From the NCBI RefSeq assembly GCF_037038585.1, contig NC_092524.1:43219001-43283000 (forward strand): 64,000 bases of DNA, written 5' to 3'. The translations under genes were made by a program, and so were the position numbers. The stretch comes from Patagioenas fasciata (Eukaryota > Chordata > Aves > Columbiformes > Columbidae). Positions 1 through 39,400 of this stretch are shown piece by piece (positions within the stretch are counted from its first letter, which is position 1; each line of letters starts with the position of its first letter). The notes under the pieces were generated by a model. That model saw nothing but the letters and a program-made list of their open reading frames with translations, was not told the origin of the DNA and ran no database searches.

Positions 1-3000
1 ATCCCAAAACTCTAGAGTAATGATTCAAAATCTGCATCTTTCCACTCTTACGAAGTGAGGACTCTCCAGGGTACCCAGAAGATTGCCTACCAGGTCAGCA
101 AGGTGTCTTGGTCCTCGAGGAATGTCCCTTGGATGGCAAGTGTGAAGAAGAGAGTCCTTGACTACATACCTCCTACTCCTAGAAACACCAACTCAATGTT
201 GTTTCCGGCAAGCTCTATATAGACCCTAGTTGAATCTGAGTTGTGGTCATTTATGGTAGTTGTCCAGAAACTTCTCTCAAACGAAGCATCTCATTGGTCA
301 AAGTCCCTGTCTGTCAACCAAGGGGCATGTGCATGACCATAGTGGTCCATCAACCTAGAAGTTTCTGTTGGTTTTGGGATAGGGTGGTGAGGGAGGGGGT
401 CTGCTACAGACCAGCAATGGCATTGCCACTTTATCTGGTTTTTATACTGGATATAATCATTTTGTACAATAACTTTCTGCTGTTTAGATGGACTAGCCAC
501 CCAGACAGACTGCTTAAATGCAACATGGGAGCTCTAATTCTCTTCTTGCTTTAAAGATCCAGTTCCTCTTCCTGTCAGAAAAATGCCATTGAATCCTCTT
601 TTTTATTCACTGTTCTGGCAGTGTTTTCAACTCAAGTTCAAGAAGAAAAGCAAACCTTGATTAGTTTCTCTTTTATTTCACATGAATACAACATATATTG
701 AAAAACAAAGATATTTCCAACATAAAATGTGATTACTTTCTCTATCTTTGGGGAAAAAAAATAGCAAACAGCCTTTTCTTCACTTTATTGAGGGACCAGC
801 AGTCACTGAGGATGAAGGCAAGCATTTCCCGTAGCTGATCAGGAGACTTTGCAATACTGCTACAAAGAAATTCCAAGCCTTCCAAGCCTATTTGGGTGAT
901 TTGCATGTGGTTACAAGTACCATGATTGGCAGGCTGATCAAGCCTGAGTTTCTGGCCAGATGTGAAGTGTCTATCTCTTTTCTATTTTTCTTTTCGTTTT
1001 TGTTTTCCCTTTTCCTTCAGATTAAATACAGAAGTGTTACACAGTTTACCTGGCATTCAAAAGTTTTTATGCTTGTTTTCAGGCTTGCACACTGATGATC
1101 CTTTCTTATCACTTCTTCCATTAGGTCTGGCCAACAGCTTGGCCGTAAGCTCAGAAGGCCCCTCCAGACCCCGAGGGCTCAGACCAGCCAGGATATGTCC
1201 TTGTGGCCACGCAAGACACTGTGTGAGGCTGCTGAAGCTCATCCTGGGCCATTCACCTTGTTGGGACATTGCACAGCAGCTCATACCAAACAACCTGGCA
1301 GCCAGTAGTAAGGGTCTGGCAGTGGCAGGTAGGTGGCAAAGGCCCTGAGTCCCAGATGAGAGCATTAAGCTCTTTAGGAATAGGACTTTGGAGACTTATT
1401 TTTCAGAGCTATCAGGTCCATCAGGCAGCCCTGTAAAAGAGCCCAGGGCTGAGCTCTGCCCCACAGAGGCATTCGATGAGAGATGAGATGCAGCTGAGTT
1501 AAACAAAGCCAGAGACAGCACCAATGTGACAGCAGCGATAGCACTGATTTTATTTCTTACTTTGCATGCTCCTGATTGATACGCAGTAATGCCACATTGC
1601 AAAACAGCTGTCAGAGGACTGGCCAGGAGAGCTGGGGTCTGCTCTGGTTTACTGCAGTGCTGCAGACTAGCCTAATCCTGCTCCCTGAAGATCAGCGCTA
1701 GTAAGTACTAGTTATATCATGAACGGATGCTGTACTTCTATGTTTACCTTTCCTTCAGTTTACTTAAGGAAAAAAAAAATCAAAACAACTTCAAAGATGC
1801 ACCTCTCAGGAGCGGTAAATATTTTAACTATAGATACCTTCCTATGCCAGTCTGGCAAAGGGAATGAGTCCCTTCTGTACACTGGAAAACGCAGCATATC
1901 TTTTCTCCAGTAACAGTAGCTAGTGAAAGAGCCTGGGAAGTTAGCTGAGCCGTAACAAAGGCTTGATGGTAAAATTACTACTGTCTAAATCATTCCGTTT
2001 TCAAAAGATGTGCTACCTGGTTTCGTTTTGCAGTCCTTTTAGGAAAAATAACTTTTTTTTTTTTTTTACCAACCTTAGTTGGTAGCAGAGGAGTGACTTT
2101 CAGTCCAGGCTCCCATCTGGCTGCACAGGGAAAAACACGCACATGCAGACAGACACAGACCCTCCGATGCTTTTATCTCCCCACTCTCCAGAGGCAGTGG
2201 CTGCCGAATCTCTGCTACAGCACTGCAGAGATGTAGCTGGTTTCTGGTACCAGTATCAGAGCCAGTGAGGGGGAACGGTGACAGTAATGTGTCATCTTTC
2301 ATAAACTTTAATAGCTCAATGTCCTCTACCAGGGAAGGGCTGACCCAGCCTGGAGCGTGGGGACAGGCAGCCTCTGGGCACGCTCCCATGCTGGTGTGAG
2401 TGCTCGGAGCTGGGCACTCTGCTCAGGGGTAACTGGCCTTAGCTTCAAAAGCAGCTTTTCTCTGCTGTGGAAACAGAGTTTATCACTACAACTAACCCAG
2501 GAGGGCGACAGCCATGGTGGCATCAGCAGAGCTGTGGGGGCCGCGAACATAAAATTGAGGCAAAACCAGGCATTTGTCCTAGGAAGGTGGGACATGAGCT
2601 ACAGATGGGGTGACCAGTGGTTGTGTGGTTCGCCCTGTGAGGATTGTCTATACCAGTGGATGCTCCAAGTAGTTGTCTCACCCTGTCTTCCATAAAGCCC
2701 ACCAGCACCAGCATGCCATCACCACCCCACGCAGCCACATCCAGGATGTGCCTGTGACCACAGCTGAGCTGCTGGGACACTCAGGCGGGGTTTTTACTGC
2801 TGCGCTGCTGGCTCCCAAGCAGCTCCCATCCCTACCTGTGTAAAGTGAAAGAGAAGCCTGCATGATGGCTCTGCTACCTTCTGCCCAGCATCCTGACAGG
2901 AGCTGTGAATTCAGTCCTCTCTGCCAGGAGCAAAGGCACCGCTTGCAGATGGTGGCTATGGCTCCACATTATAACTCCTAAATGTGTAAGTGCTTGGGCT

Positions 3001-4141
3001 TCCACTCTCAGCTTTCTGCATCAGACTCCCCAGCTGATCCCCGAGTTCTCCCACAGCAGCAGGACGATGTGCCTGGTCACAGCACACACTGGCAGAGGGC
3101 AGCCCAGTGCCAGCAGCTGCTGTTCCCAGGGTGCTGGGGAAAATTGCCCATCATACACTGGAGCCTTCACCACTGCCATGCAGTTGATTCTTGTGCTAGC
3201 CCAGATCTGCTCTTACCTATTGCTAGCATAACAAAACCAGCTTGCCACAGCACCACCATCAGCTCCATAGGGCAGAAAAGGGCTTCTGAGTAGTGCCATC
3301 CCTTCTCCTGCTTCTTTGCTAAATTGGGTAATGATTTCTCAGTTGAGACATCTTCTGTGCTGCACACAGCATCATGGTGTTTGAAAGATCATGCAGCAGC
3401 AGTGCTTCATAGATCATGGGGCATCAGGGACCAGGGAAATTCTGCAAGTCCACAGTTCTGGAAGTTACTAAATCATAACAGCTATATGAGAGAGTCAAGG
3501 CTTATAAGACAACATAGTATTTTTTTTTTATTAATTAGATGGGCACAGCTGCAAAAAAAAAGAGCACATTCAGGGACAAAAATCCTTCTGTTTAAACGCA
3601 CTGCCTCTAATGTTGGGAGATCTCTGCCCTGCCATAAGTGCTCTAATTTATATCTCCATTCTGATTTTGCTACTCTGAGGTGTTTTAGCACAATACACTC
3701 AACAGGTAAAAACTGAGAAAATTAAAAGAACTAAGAACAGCTGCATGTAATCACAAGTGATCTTCAGAGCTCTGGTAGCTTGGGCTACAGAGTCTTTCCA
3801 TGCGTCTCACCAGCCACCCATACAGGAGACTTTTAAAAGAACCAGCCAGATTAACACTTTCCTAAAACAGCTACACCCTGACTCCTCTCCTGCTAAATCA
3901 GTCTCCAGGGAGTTGGCTGAGACCAGGGACCACAAGCTGCCTCCTCTCTCAGCTGCAGCAGGAAGATTTACCTGTGTGGCTATCCAGCATAGAAGACCTG
4001 CACGCTGGCACTGACTGGGTTTGCCACCATGTGAGAATTGCTGTTGACTACGGTTGGCCTAGTGTAGCTTATTTAGTATCTCCAGCATGGTTTAAAATAA
4101 GCACATGCACAGATAAAATTATCCCCTCTTTCCACATGATT

Positions 4142-4182
4142 AAAAAACAAACAAACAAACAAAAAAAACCACACAAAAAATT
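4142..4182. repeat. AAAC simple repeat and A-rich tract
   Basis: AAAC units followed by an A-rich run in the downstream flank. Confidence 0.85.
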
Positions 4183-6306
4183 CTATACTTTGTGAAAGAG
4201 GATGAGAGTTCTAGTAACTCTGAAGTGGATGTATTCCACAGAGACAAAATTATGTGGGAAAAGGGAAATCAGTTTTTACTAACCTCTCTTACACTGCCAT
4301 GCTACTTTGTAATTTTCAGTACAACCTCTGATTTCAGACGCATTCTCAAGAGTCATGGGAATTGTCAGTACAAGTATATTTAGCCATATCCCTTTGGGTA
4401 GGTGGAGGAGGAAAGAGACCCCTAAATAGCTGTAGGATAACAATTACTACAAACATATTTACTTAGAGAAAATTTAGTCAGAGTTCAGAGAAAAGACAAA
4501 AGACCTTGGCAGCTGGATGGCCAATAGCCAGCTTCTTCTTGACCAGTCCCTACAAACCCTTACCATCTGCTTTCCTTAGGTCTTCACATGGAATAAGCAC
4601 TCCTCTGTGAGAATTAAATGCTTAAATAAGTAGCAAATTATGTGGAATTCTCTTCCCTCTTTAATAATTACAAAAAATTTAAAAAATTTAAAAAAAAGAC
4701 AATCCAAGCCCTTCACAATGGAAGGTGTCTTTTACATTGCGGGGCAGGCAGGGGAAGATGGGAATTACCACTATTCACAATATTACAAAAAGAATCAGAA
4801 AAGTTCACAGGACTTTAACAAACAAGTGAAAAATGTCCTGGTTTTCATTCAACTGCAACGTTAGTGGGAGCGGGGAGAAGCCTCCCCTGTGGTTGCAGGA
4901 GAAAACTGTGGGACTTGGGCTAGAAACATAGCAGGGGGAGGATGTGACTGCTGTTAAAAATAAAACTTATCAGACAACAGCAGGGAGTGTCCAAGGAAAC
5001 ATGCCAAGCTGATGGTAACAAACATCATAGTCTCCCTGACCATGGAGAACAGCAGTGGCCACAGATTACAATGTCACCTCTGGGTAGTGCCACCACCCTT
5101 CACCCACCTGCCACAACCCCAGCCATGGTAAAATACAAGATTGAAAAGATTTGCACAGGACAACATTTAATATGATGCAGTTTTTATTCAATCCTGCCAT
5201 TTTTTTTTTTTTTTTAAATAGTAACAGGAACACAAAGCGTGATGTATGGTAAAACACTACTTGGTGTTTCTATATCAATCTGATGCAAAGTGCCAGCATT
5301 GTTGACCAGCATACAACCTGACAAGAGAAGATGTAATCATAACTCACTCTCAGATATCTGCTGGGAGTACAGCACAGTCAAAGTAGAACTAGTTATTTGC
5401 CTGCAAATAGATATATTATCCTCTAGATGCAAGTGGTGTTAGAGCCAGGTATTTTGCAACAACAACAAATACATAACATATTCCAACATTTTTAAAAACC
5501 CAATAAGAAAGGACTAAAACTGTTTAAAAAGAGAAGGAAGAAAGAGTGGATCTTTTTAGACATTACTTTGCAGAGGCCATTCGTCATAGAACCAGAAGTA
5601 ATCTAGAGAAAATAGTATTCATTAAAGGCTACTTTACCCAAAAGGCCAGAAGTTACAGGTTTAAGAATAAAAATAGTCTCTTGATTTTCAGTACAGTGTC
5701 CTGGCCTTCTTCCTCTCCGCACAACAAAAACCACCTGTCAGAAACTGTGGCTTGGTGGCTCTGCAGATTTTTCCAATGCAATTGCATTTGGAAAGGCAAC
5801 CATATTTCTTAAAGAGCAATGAAAATCTTGCATGACACACACGTGGCATGTAACATCTTCACAGGTATGAATGATGAAGGCACATTACCTAAAGGTTGCA
5901 GAAAACCCAACAAAACTTCTGGAGGACTAAACATTAAATGCCTTAGAGAAAACACTTTTTCTCAACTGGGTGAAAAGTGCTGTTTAGCTGTAGATCTTTC
6001 AGTTTACCATGAAAACAAAACACAAGTAAGGGAGTCTCCTTGAAATGCCCTTCCTACTACAGCAGGCTACTTTCCCAACAGTTCTTCAGACAATTCCATT
6101 CTTGCAGAGCAGTTTGCAACAATTCCAGAGACAGGCATGAGAAATTCATGTCAAAACTATCAAGCCTGTGCATTCCTATATGACCAACACCTCTCTTATC
6201 CACCCAGTTAAACTACAGTGTCTTCAAGGAGGTCATCACACTGATCTGGAAATGGGATAATGTCTGGAACAGAAGAATTAGTTTCAAAATCTTGTGCCCT
6301 CAACTT

Positions 6307-6336
6307 TTTTGTACTTAATTATTTTGTACTTAATTA
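6307..6336. repeat. 15-bp tandem duplication
   Basis: Two exact adjacent copies of TTTTGTACTTAATTA (6307-6321 and 6322-6336). A small local duplication in AT-rich flanking DNA. Confidence 0.85.
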
Positions 6337-7349
6337 TATATGTTAATAAAGAAAAAGAGTGCTCTCTGCCACTGAACAATTGCTCTCTCCTCTATCTAGA
6401 TCATGAAGATACTGGCTAAAAATGAAGATAGGTACTTTATTTACAATAAATGAAATCTATACTGCTCTACGTTTCATCCACCACGTGTTGCTGACCACTG
6501 TTGAAGCCAGGCAGTAGCAATAGTGGTAACTGAAGTACCTTTCTTTTCAACCTTTATACAAAGCCTTTCCTCTCCCACCCCACCGTTTTTCCACTGTTCT
6601 AGGCTCCAGAGAGATGTGTACTAACATCTCTTTCTAGTGCATTTTTTAAAGGTTACAGTTTCTAAAAGCAAAGCAAGACTTGCTCTGCTCTGTTTTAGCT
6701 ATCTTTGCCCCCTTTAAAATCATGTAGGAGTTTCAAATTTACGTGCCATTATCAACTTTGCATAGCAATACAAGAGGTTAGGCTCCCTCTTGCCCCCTCC
6801 TTTTTGAATAATAATCCTGTGGCTTCTCTTTTTCTACACCTCCCATCTTTCAGGACATTGCTTCTCATTCTCAACGAAGAGCCCTAACTCTTCCTCCTCC
6901 CACATGAACACTGCAGAATGAGAACTTCAAATTATCATTAAATTTCCTTCAAGTCTGTGTTATGCTACTTAAAAGTAACTGTAGTGGAATAATGTTTTTC
7001 CTAACATTAAAGGAACATTTATCAGATTATTTGTCTTTCTAGTCTTTTGAATTATAAGAATTTGTGTCACTGTTCCCTCATGTTCCTCTCTTAAGGTGCA
7101 AAGTGGTCAGGTTGAACAAAGTCCAGCCCGTAAGACCATAGCTGTATCTCTGGGAGAAGCCAGAGAGAACGAGGGGTTTCTTCACACAACTGTGTTTACA
7201 TTCAGAATTCTAGGACAGCCTGAAAGATGCCCAGCTTTTTCCTTTTTCTTTTTTTTTTTTTAAGTGACATAACTGTTTAAAAAAATACTCCATTTCTATT
7301 ACCATTTTTTATATTACAAGAGTTATTTCTTTACTGTCCTATGCAGCCA

Positions 7350-8959
7350 TTACCTTTCTGTCAGTGCTGTTTAATAGTTGCCATTGCACACTGTCTTTCA
7401 CTTCCTAGCTGAAGGGTAACAGAGCTGGCCCACAGACCCATCCCTAGCATGACTGCCCAGCACAGTGTGGTGAACTGGTGCAGGGGCCAGTGGTGCAGAC
7501 AGACCATCTGCACATCTGCAGGCAGGTGGCACGGGAACATATGGGACACCGAACAGGGCACCTATTCAGAACATATAGTAGGGTCTGACATACACACTGA
7601 CAACATGAGATGAAAATGAATACAAGTGAGTGTATTAGGTTGAGAATAATTAGTGTGAGTGATGAATACATCCACCACCAGCTCCCAGCTTCACGAAGAG
7701 CTGCTCTGAACTGCATAGTAAGTGCTGGCTGTAGAAGCTTAGGAAGATTGGAGATAGCTCACCAGTTACTCATTGAGTCTAAGAAGTTTAAAAAAAAAAA
7801 ATGCAGAAAAAAAACGCACAAGCATGCTTTGCCAATTGAATAACTCTGATCTCACAGCTTGGGCACAGCAGAAGTAGTTACCCGGTGTAACAGGCCAATT
7901 GAAACTGAACTGTTTCATTCAAATTGCATATGCATGTAAAGTCAAACAAGTGTGTTAACTAAGGATAAGCAGCATAGAAATCAAGTCTAAGTTACCCATT
8001 ATTTGTCATACATTTGTCAGACTGCCAAACATATCTTTACCTTTCAGATTCATATTTGTGTCATACAAAACATAGTAGATGGAGAAGTCATGAAAATAAC
8101 ACTTAACTCTACGTATTGTTTGCCGTTAGTGTCGATGCATTGTGTGCCATTAGCCATCCATGTTTACCAGACCTTTCGGAGAAAACTGCTGCTTTACAAA
8201 GCCATGAAAATAGAAAACACACAACCAATCCTGCTCAGAAGAGAAAGGAAATGGTTTTACAAAGTTGTAGACAGATGCATAACTTCTTCCCCCTCAGTCC
8301 TGGGACAGAAAGGGCAGCACAACACACAGTGAGAACTTGACTCTTGAAAAGGAAAAAAATTCAGGAAATGTGCTGACTGTGTAGACAAGAATCTGTTCAT
8401 AAAGTCGTGCTATGGAAGAGCTGAGCCAGTGTTCTGCACAGCAAAGTGATGAACAGTACGTCAACAGGCCCGTGCAGGACAGACCATAAGATGACACTCT
8501 ATAAAAATCCAGTTTAATTTCACATTTCCAATATTTGTCCTTACCCATTAGCAGTCTGCCACAGATTTTCAACTTGTAAAGCTCCTTCCCATTGAGCTAG
8601 GATTTTTTTTCCCCATAAAGTGCAAATAAGACTCAAGTTTTTACTAGTCCCAATGATCATTATCTTGATTACAAGAATGATCAAAAGCCAGCTGGCTGAG
8701 CCACTACCACTAGGCTTAGTGATACTATTTTTTATTTAACCCTGGTTACTTTTTCCAGCAAAAGGCAAATAGAAAACAAGCGTTCCTTCTGCCAAATGCA
8801 GGCATGACAGGAGGCTGCCTTGAGTACCATCAATATAAAACGCACATGCTAGACACAAACAGTGCATTCTTGTGCATAACAAGAATTTGCCCTTGTTCAC
8901 TGGAAATGGAAGTCATCTTTGGGATCTTATTTCCTCACAAATAGTTCAGGAACAGTTGA
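7350..8959 (-). other. EGLN3: EGLN3 3' UTR (end uncertain)
   Basis: AT-rich DNA directly downstream of the stop codon, with no other gene. On the minus strand there is an AATAAA at 8736-8731, which would give a 3' UTR of about 230 nt, and an ATTAAA at 7375-7370, which would give about 1.6 kb. The longer form is closer to the 3' UTR length I recall for mammalian EGLN3. The boundary given here is inferred. RNA-seq or 3'-end reads are needed to choose. Confidence 0.4.
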
Positions 8960-34751
<25,792 letters not shown>

Positions 34752-35020
34752 GGTGCAGTGGCGACGGGCGCTGCGCTGTCCTGCCGGCGCCCGCGTCGGG
34801 ACGAGATGCCCGCCGGCTCCAGGCCGAGTCGGGCAGGGGCTCCGCCGCGGCGCGGGGCCAGGCGAGGCGAAGCAAAACTTTCGCCGCGGCGGGCTGCGCT
34901 GCGCGGCCCAGGGCGGCGGTGCTGCCGGAGCCCCGCGCTGCTGCTGCCGCCGCCCAAGCAGCGTGCGGGACCCCCCGAGCAGTGAGCGAACCGCGCCCGA
35001 CAGCCCCCGCCCGCCCTGTG
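34752..35020 (-). other. EGLN3: EGLN3 5' UTR (approximate)
   Basis: Very GC-rich leader upstream of the start codon with no minus-strand ATG, so no upstream open reading frame is expected. The 5' limit is inferred from a TATTAAT element at about 35054-35048 on the minus strand, which would place initiation near 35020. A leader of about 270 nt is reasonable for this gene. CAGE or 5' RACE data would fix it. Confidence 0.45.
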
Positions 35021-35330
35021 GCCGCGGCAGCAGATGGCCCCGCGCTGATTAATACGCCGGCTACGTGCGGGATGTGTGCTCGCCCCGCCGCCCGCTCGCG
35101 CGGCGCCGCCGCACGTGGGTGGAGCCCGCCCGGCACGGCGCGGCGCTGATCGCCCCGCCCAGTCCCCGCCCACGACAGCACAAGTGGCCAATCCGCTGCA
35201 GCAAGCCGTGGCCAGCCCTCGGGGAACCAGCGGCCGGGGCTTCTACACGTGCGCGCAGGGGGTGTGGTCTGCGCGCCCGCTTGTCCCACCCCTCCGGGGA
35301 GTGGGCGTGGCCAGCGCCATTGAGGAATTC
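34990..35330 (-). promoter_or_regulatory. EGLN3: EGLN3 core and proximal promoter
   Basis: CpG-rich DNA just upstream of the inferred leader. It has a weak TATA-like TATTAAT on the minus strand (about 35054-35048), GC boxes (CCCCGCCC type) near 35150-35170, a CCAAT on the plus strand near 35190, and a GGGCGTGG near 35302. Three ACGTG cores, matching the HIF and E-box family, lie at 35063-35067, 35113-35117 (within CACGTG) and 35247-35251 (within CACGTG followed by CGCGC). EGLN3 is a known HIF target, so these are credible hypoxia response candidates. Which of them bind HIF cannot be told from sequence alone. Confidence 0.65.
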
Positions 35331-36400
35331 TCCCCTCGCATGTCGGCGGCGCGGCTCCTCTGCCCCGCCGGCCCGGGGGTACCGGCACCCCGCCTCGCCC
35401 TGCCCCGCCGACCCGGGGCTCTTGGGCTGGCCCAAGTGAGGTTTGCAAATGCCTCCCCAGAGTTCTCCTGCCGCTTCTTATATTCGCCTCCCGCTGTGGC
35501 AGTTTCAGCACCAGGCGACGGTATTTCATTGGGCGGCAGGTACAGCTTTTCAGGGCGAGGAATGCACTTTTTAGAAAACGTTTATGTAATAAAATAATAT
35601 TTCCCTGAATTATTTACCCCAAAGGGCCCGCCACGTTGCTTGGCTCTGCTGACAGGAGTCACCTCGCGGGCTGTCGGCGGTTTCGTGTCACACCGAGACA
35701 GCTCGAGTCAAACCGTGACAAACTTTGTTCCTCTCTTCCAAACGAAAACGCGCCTTTCCCCGGTGTCACCATTTTTCCGTAACGCTGACCCTGCACCGGC
35801 CGGCCACGAAACACTATCCTGCTGTCGCTCTTCAGTCGGTCCCCGACTGAACAGTCTGCATTCAATGCCTCATGAAAAGCAAAAAGTAAATAACTACTTC
35901 GCTCCACGCGCAACACGCAACATGCCCAGGATTTGCTAAACAGACAGACAAACTAACGAAGTCTGCACAGAAACCAAGACTAAAGCAAAGACACGTCACG
36001 GAGACGCGCAGGGCTGGAAACCTTGCGGGACAAGGCGGCCGTGCCTAACCTGGTGTCACTGAAGTTACCGACATCACCTTCCCATCTAATTTTGCCGCCC
36101 CCCAGACGCCTGTATTGACAAGGGCGTCCCTCCCGCACGGCGACCACCTGTCCCGTCCCACGCGCCCCGTGGCTCCGCGTCCCGCGCAGCCCTGCAGTAC
36201 GTGTCACCTCCCTCACCGCCGCCCGGGATCCCCTCAGGAGGCGGATGCCTGGGTCTCCCTGTCTGCGGGGAACGGGCCCCACGGGACGCCCTCCCGCACC
36301 GGCGGAGCCCCACTCCAGCAGCCGCGGAGCCCGGCCCGGCCGTGCGGTGGGTCCCGCGCTGCGGCAGGTCATGGCACGGGGGTTACATACGTTTCAGCTG

Positions 36401-39400
36401 GAACCCGGTACATTTTACCCCCAAATAAGACAAAATCCGCGCTAGTTATTTTCTTTACCTTCAAATCGCGAATCCTGCCAGTTTTACAAGCCGTCCGTGC
36501 TGCTGATGCTGCTTGAGCTGCAGACTCCAGGCCCTGACACATGCAGTAGTGGGTCACATATCCCACGTTTGTTCTCCTTGAATGCAGCAGTATCTACCCC
36601 CAGTGCATGACACTAAGCACGGGTCTCCTCCCTGACAGCTCTGTCGAGAGCCAAGTGGTACTTTGATATCAGATAAATTCATACGCACTGAGATATGGAT
36701 TGTCAAAGGACTTTATTTGATTTAGGTACGCACTTCACATTAAAGTGAGGTTACAATTAATGATACAACTCTGAGTCTTATTAATCCCTTAGTGCTTAAC
36801 TGAAAAATCAGTCAAGCATGATAAACTAAGAGCAGCTACAATAATCAGCAAGGGATGTGAGATTAATTCAAGAGCAAAATGTCAATGTTATGAAATTTGG
36901 ATACATTGGGAAACATCATCGCTGCATTGTTGTACTGTTCACACACTTCTGTCATGTAAAAGCCATGATGTGCCCAATTGATTTGCTTTTCTTGGGATAT
37001 TCTTGTGTGTGCACAGTCCAGTGCCAGAATCAAGTATTTGTAGATGGAACATCTGGCCTCTTTACCAAATATAATACTGTCACTTTGACAAGTTGCCCAC
37101 AAGCACTCTGCAAGAGCTCTCCCATTCCCCTTAGGGGTACCAAAGCTGAGTGGAGAGATGCTGGGCTGTGACTGCAGTAGCTCCCAAGCTGAGCCATGAA
37201 CTTGCCAACACAAGAGACAAAGCAGTCCTCCACAGTCCTTGTGCACAAGAACCACTCAGAGGAGTTGCGGAGCCAGAGCAGGACAAGACATTGAACTTTT
37301 CCAAGCACTTCTTGTGACCACAACTCCCCAGACAAAGCTATGGTAGTTTATACAATCTCACAGTGTTCCACAGGTCACAAATAAAGGCATGAAAGTGTGA
37401 AATAAGGCAGCTCATATTATCACCTGCACCTTTGGACATGCACAAAGGTTGTTTACAGTACTGTGTAGCACAGGTATGAAAGGCATCGCCACATGTTAAT
37501 TAAAAATCCTACATCATTCAATTATATATGAGCTATCCCTCTGCCATGTAAAGCTCTGTTTATCTTTATGCTGTAGAAACTTATTTTTCCTTCTAAAATT
37601 AAGTCTGTATTTTCTTATTTTCCATTCTAGAATCTCATTTTTAAAAGTTTTCAGTCCTGTGTATCTGTTGCCTACATCCACCTCCATGGTACATATTAGT
37701 AGTATTCAGCAGACTAAACCAGGACTTTATCATGCTGGTAGAATGATTTTAAGGAGATTTGTTTTAGAGAATTAGAATAATCTGTGTCAGTAAACCCTGG
37801 ATACCTTGTTACACACTAATACATTTTTTTTCTTGATAGAAGAGTTTACAGTTGAACTGCTTCATGCTTTTTTATGGCAGAGAGTTTTAAATGTTTTGAG
37901 TCTCGTTTTCACATTCTTCCTTTCAGAAAGCCAGACCACTTCAGTGGCCAGAGCTGAATTAAAAAGGCCCCAGAGAGAGAAAGGGAAGAGGGGAAGTGTA
38001 TTCTTTATTTCAGTGAACAGTAGTGGTTTTAATACCTCACAATGTGATTTGTAGAGCTGATATCTCTCGTTCTGGTTAGCCACTAACTGAAGCCCTGCCT
38101 ACAGAAGGATGTATTTTTTCTGCTGATGTTGGTACGGTTACACCAACCCCTCTCACCAAGGGGCAGGCAGTGTTTGTAGGGGTGACACACCAGTACTAGC
38201 AAATCTTGCCATGACTGCTTAGGAGGTCACTAACCCAACCTGCCCTTCCCACCCCTTTGCTGGAGGTTTCAACCTCCCCTCCCCAGGGCTGACAGAAGGG
38301 AACGTGTTTTTGCCTCAGCCGCTTCCACAGTACAATGCCCAGAGCCATAAACACACCTTCAGTGGGGCCTTATTTTTACAGCTGCAGCATCGACACCAGT
38401 GCCATTCCTCTGCCTGCTGTACCGGCAGCAAGGCCAGCCACCACGTTTTGGTGTAGTGTCTCCTCCACCTACAACAGCAAGACTTGCTGTAGCTCCTTTG
38501 TCAGCACCCTTAATATTAAGTCTTACTGAAAGCAGGCACGAGGGCAAAGGTACATGTCACAGCTTGAGCTGATCTAGCAGCTCATTCAGTGCCTTCTCCC
38601 CCACACTCCCTTTTGCACTTACTTTGTCACACTTTGGACTCCTCCACGGCCAATCCCATTTGCAAAGGTGACAGAAGAGCAATGCTGAGCAAAACAATAG
38701 AGAAAGAGCTATCATCTGCCAGGTCGGGGAGCGGAAATGTCTCAGGTCAGGTCCCATGAGATCCACCAGAAGGACAAGAACCATTGGGCCTGACCTCTTT
38801 GGGCAGGAGTGAAGGATTTGACAGCTCAGCTTTCGCTGGTGTCTTTCCTCCACTGTGACAGTCATCTGGCCTGCACCAGGGTTCAGAGTCAGTTAACATG
38901 TGATAAAACTTCAGGGTAGGCTTTGCCTCAGCTTAACACCTGCTGAAGATTGCTTTGTTTGTAGTAGGCTGTGAACACCACAAGCTAACTGATGCACCAG
39001 TAAATATCTTCCAAAGCCTATCTTGGGAAAAAGCAATGCTATAAATGTTGTTAATGCTAAAGGAGCTCAGCTAGCATCAGCAACAAGTGAGTGTTTTCTC
39101 AAAGTTTTCCTAAAGCTTTCTAGGTGTAAAAATGGTCCTTTGGCAAATGAGATTCCAAGCTTCCCAGTGGGATTAAGTGCCCCTATCTCGTTCCAGCAGT
39201 CCGTGAAGTATGCCAAATCTTAAGCTTGCAGCTTTTACTGGCTGTCATGCATCTCTGTTGGAGGAATGGATGTTTGTGGTGTGCTCTCAGATGTTTGAGG
39301 AGCCGTGGGGTGTTCAAAACCGTCCTGCAGGGAGTCAGCAAGAGAGCAGACTGCAAGTGGAGCTGTCAAAGCTGCACAGTAAATGCAATTAACACAGGGT

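Larger units (their letters stand above)
1..7349. other. Downstream intergenic flank, no supported gene
   Basis: AT-rich DNA beyond the probable end of EGLN3. I see short poly(T) runs (for example 2053-2067 and near 5201-5215), the AAAC tract and the 15-bp duplication listed separately. A slightly GC-richer part lies at about 1.1-1.4 and 2.1-3.2 kb. Open frames are short and have no recognisable product. The true end of the EGLN3 3' UTR could reach into this block. Confidence 0.6.

Noticed and set aside
35065-35597. Plus-strand open frames of 124-173 codons in the promoter island
   Set aside because: Same GC-content effect; low-complexity composition and overlap with the promoter. A non-coding divergent transcript is still possible.
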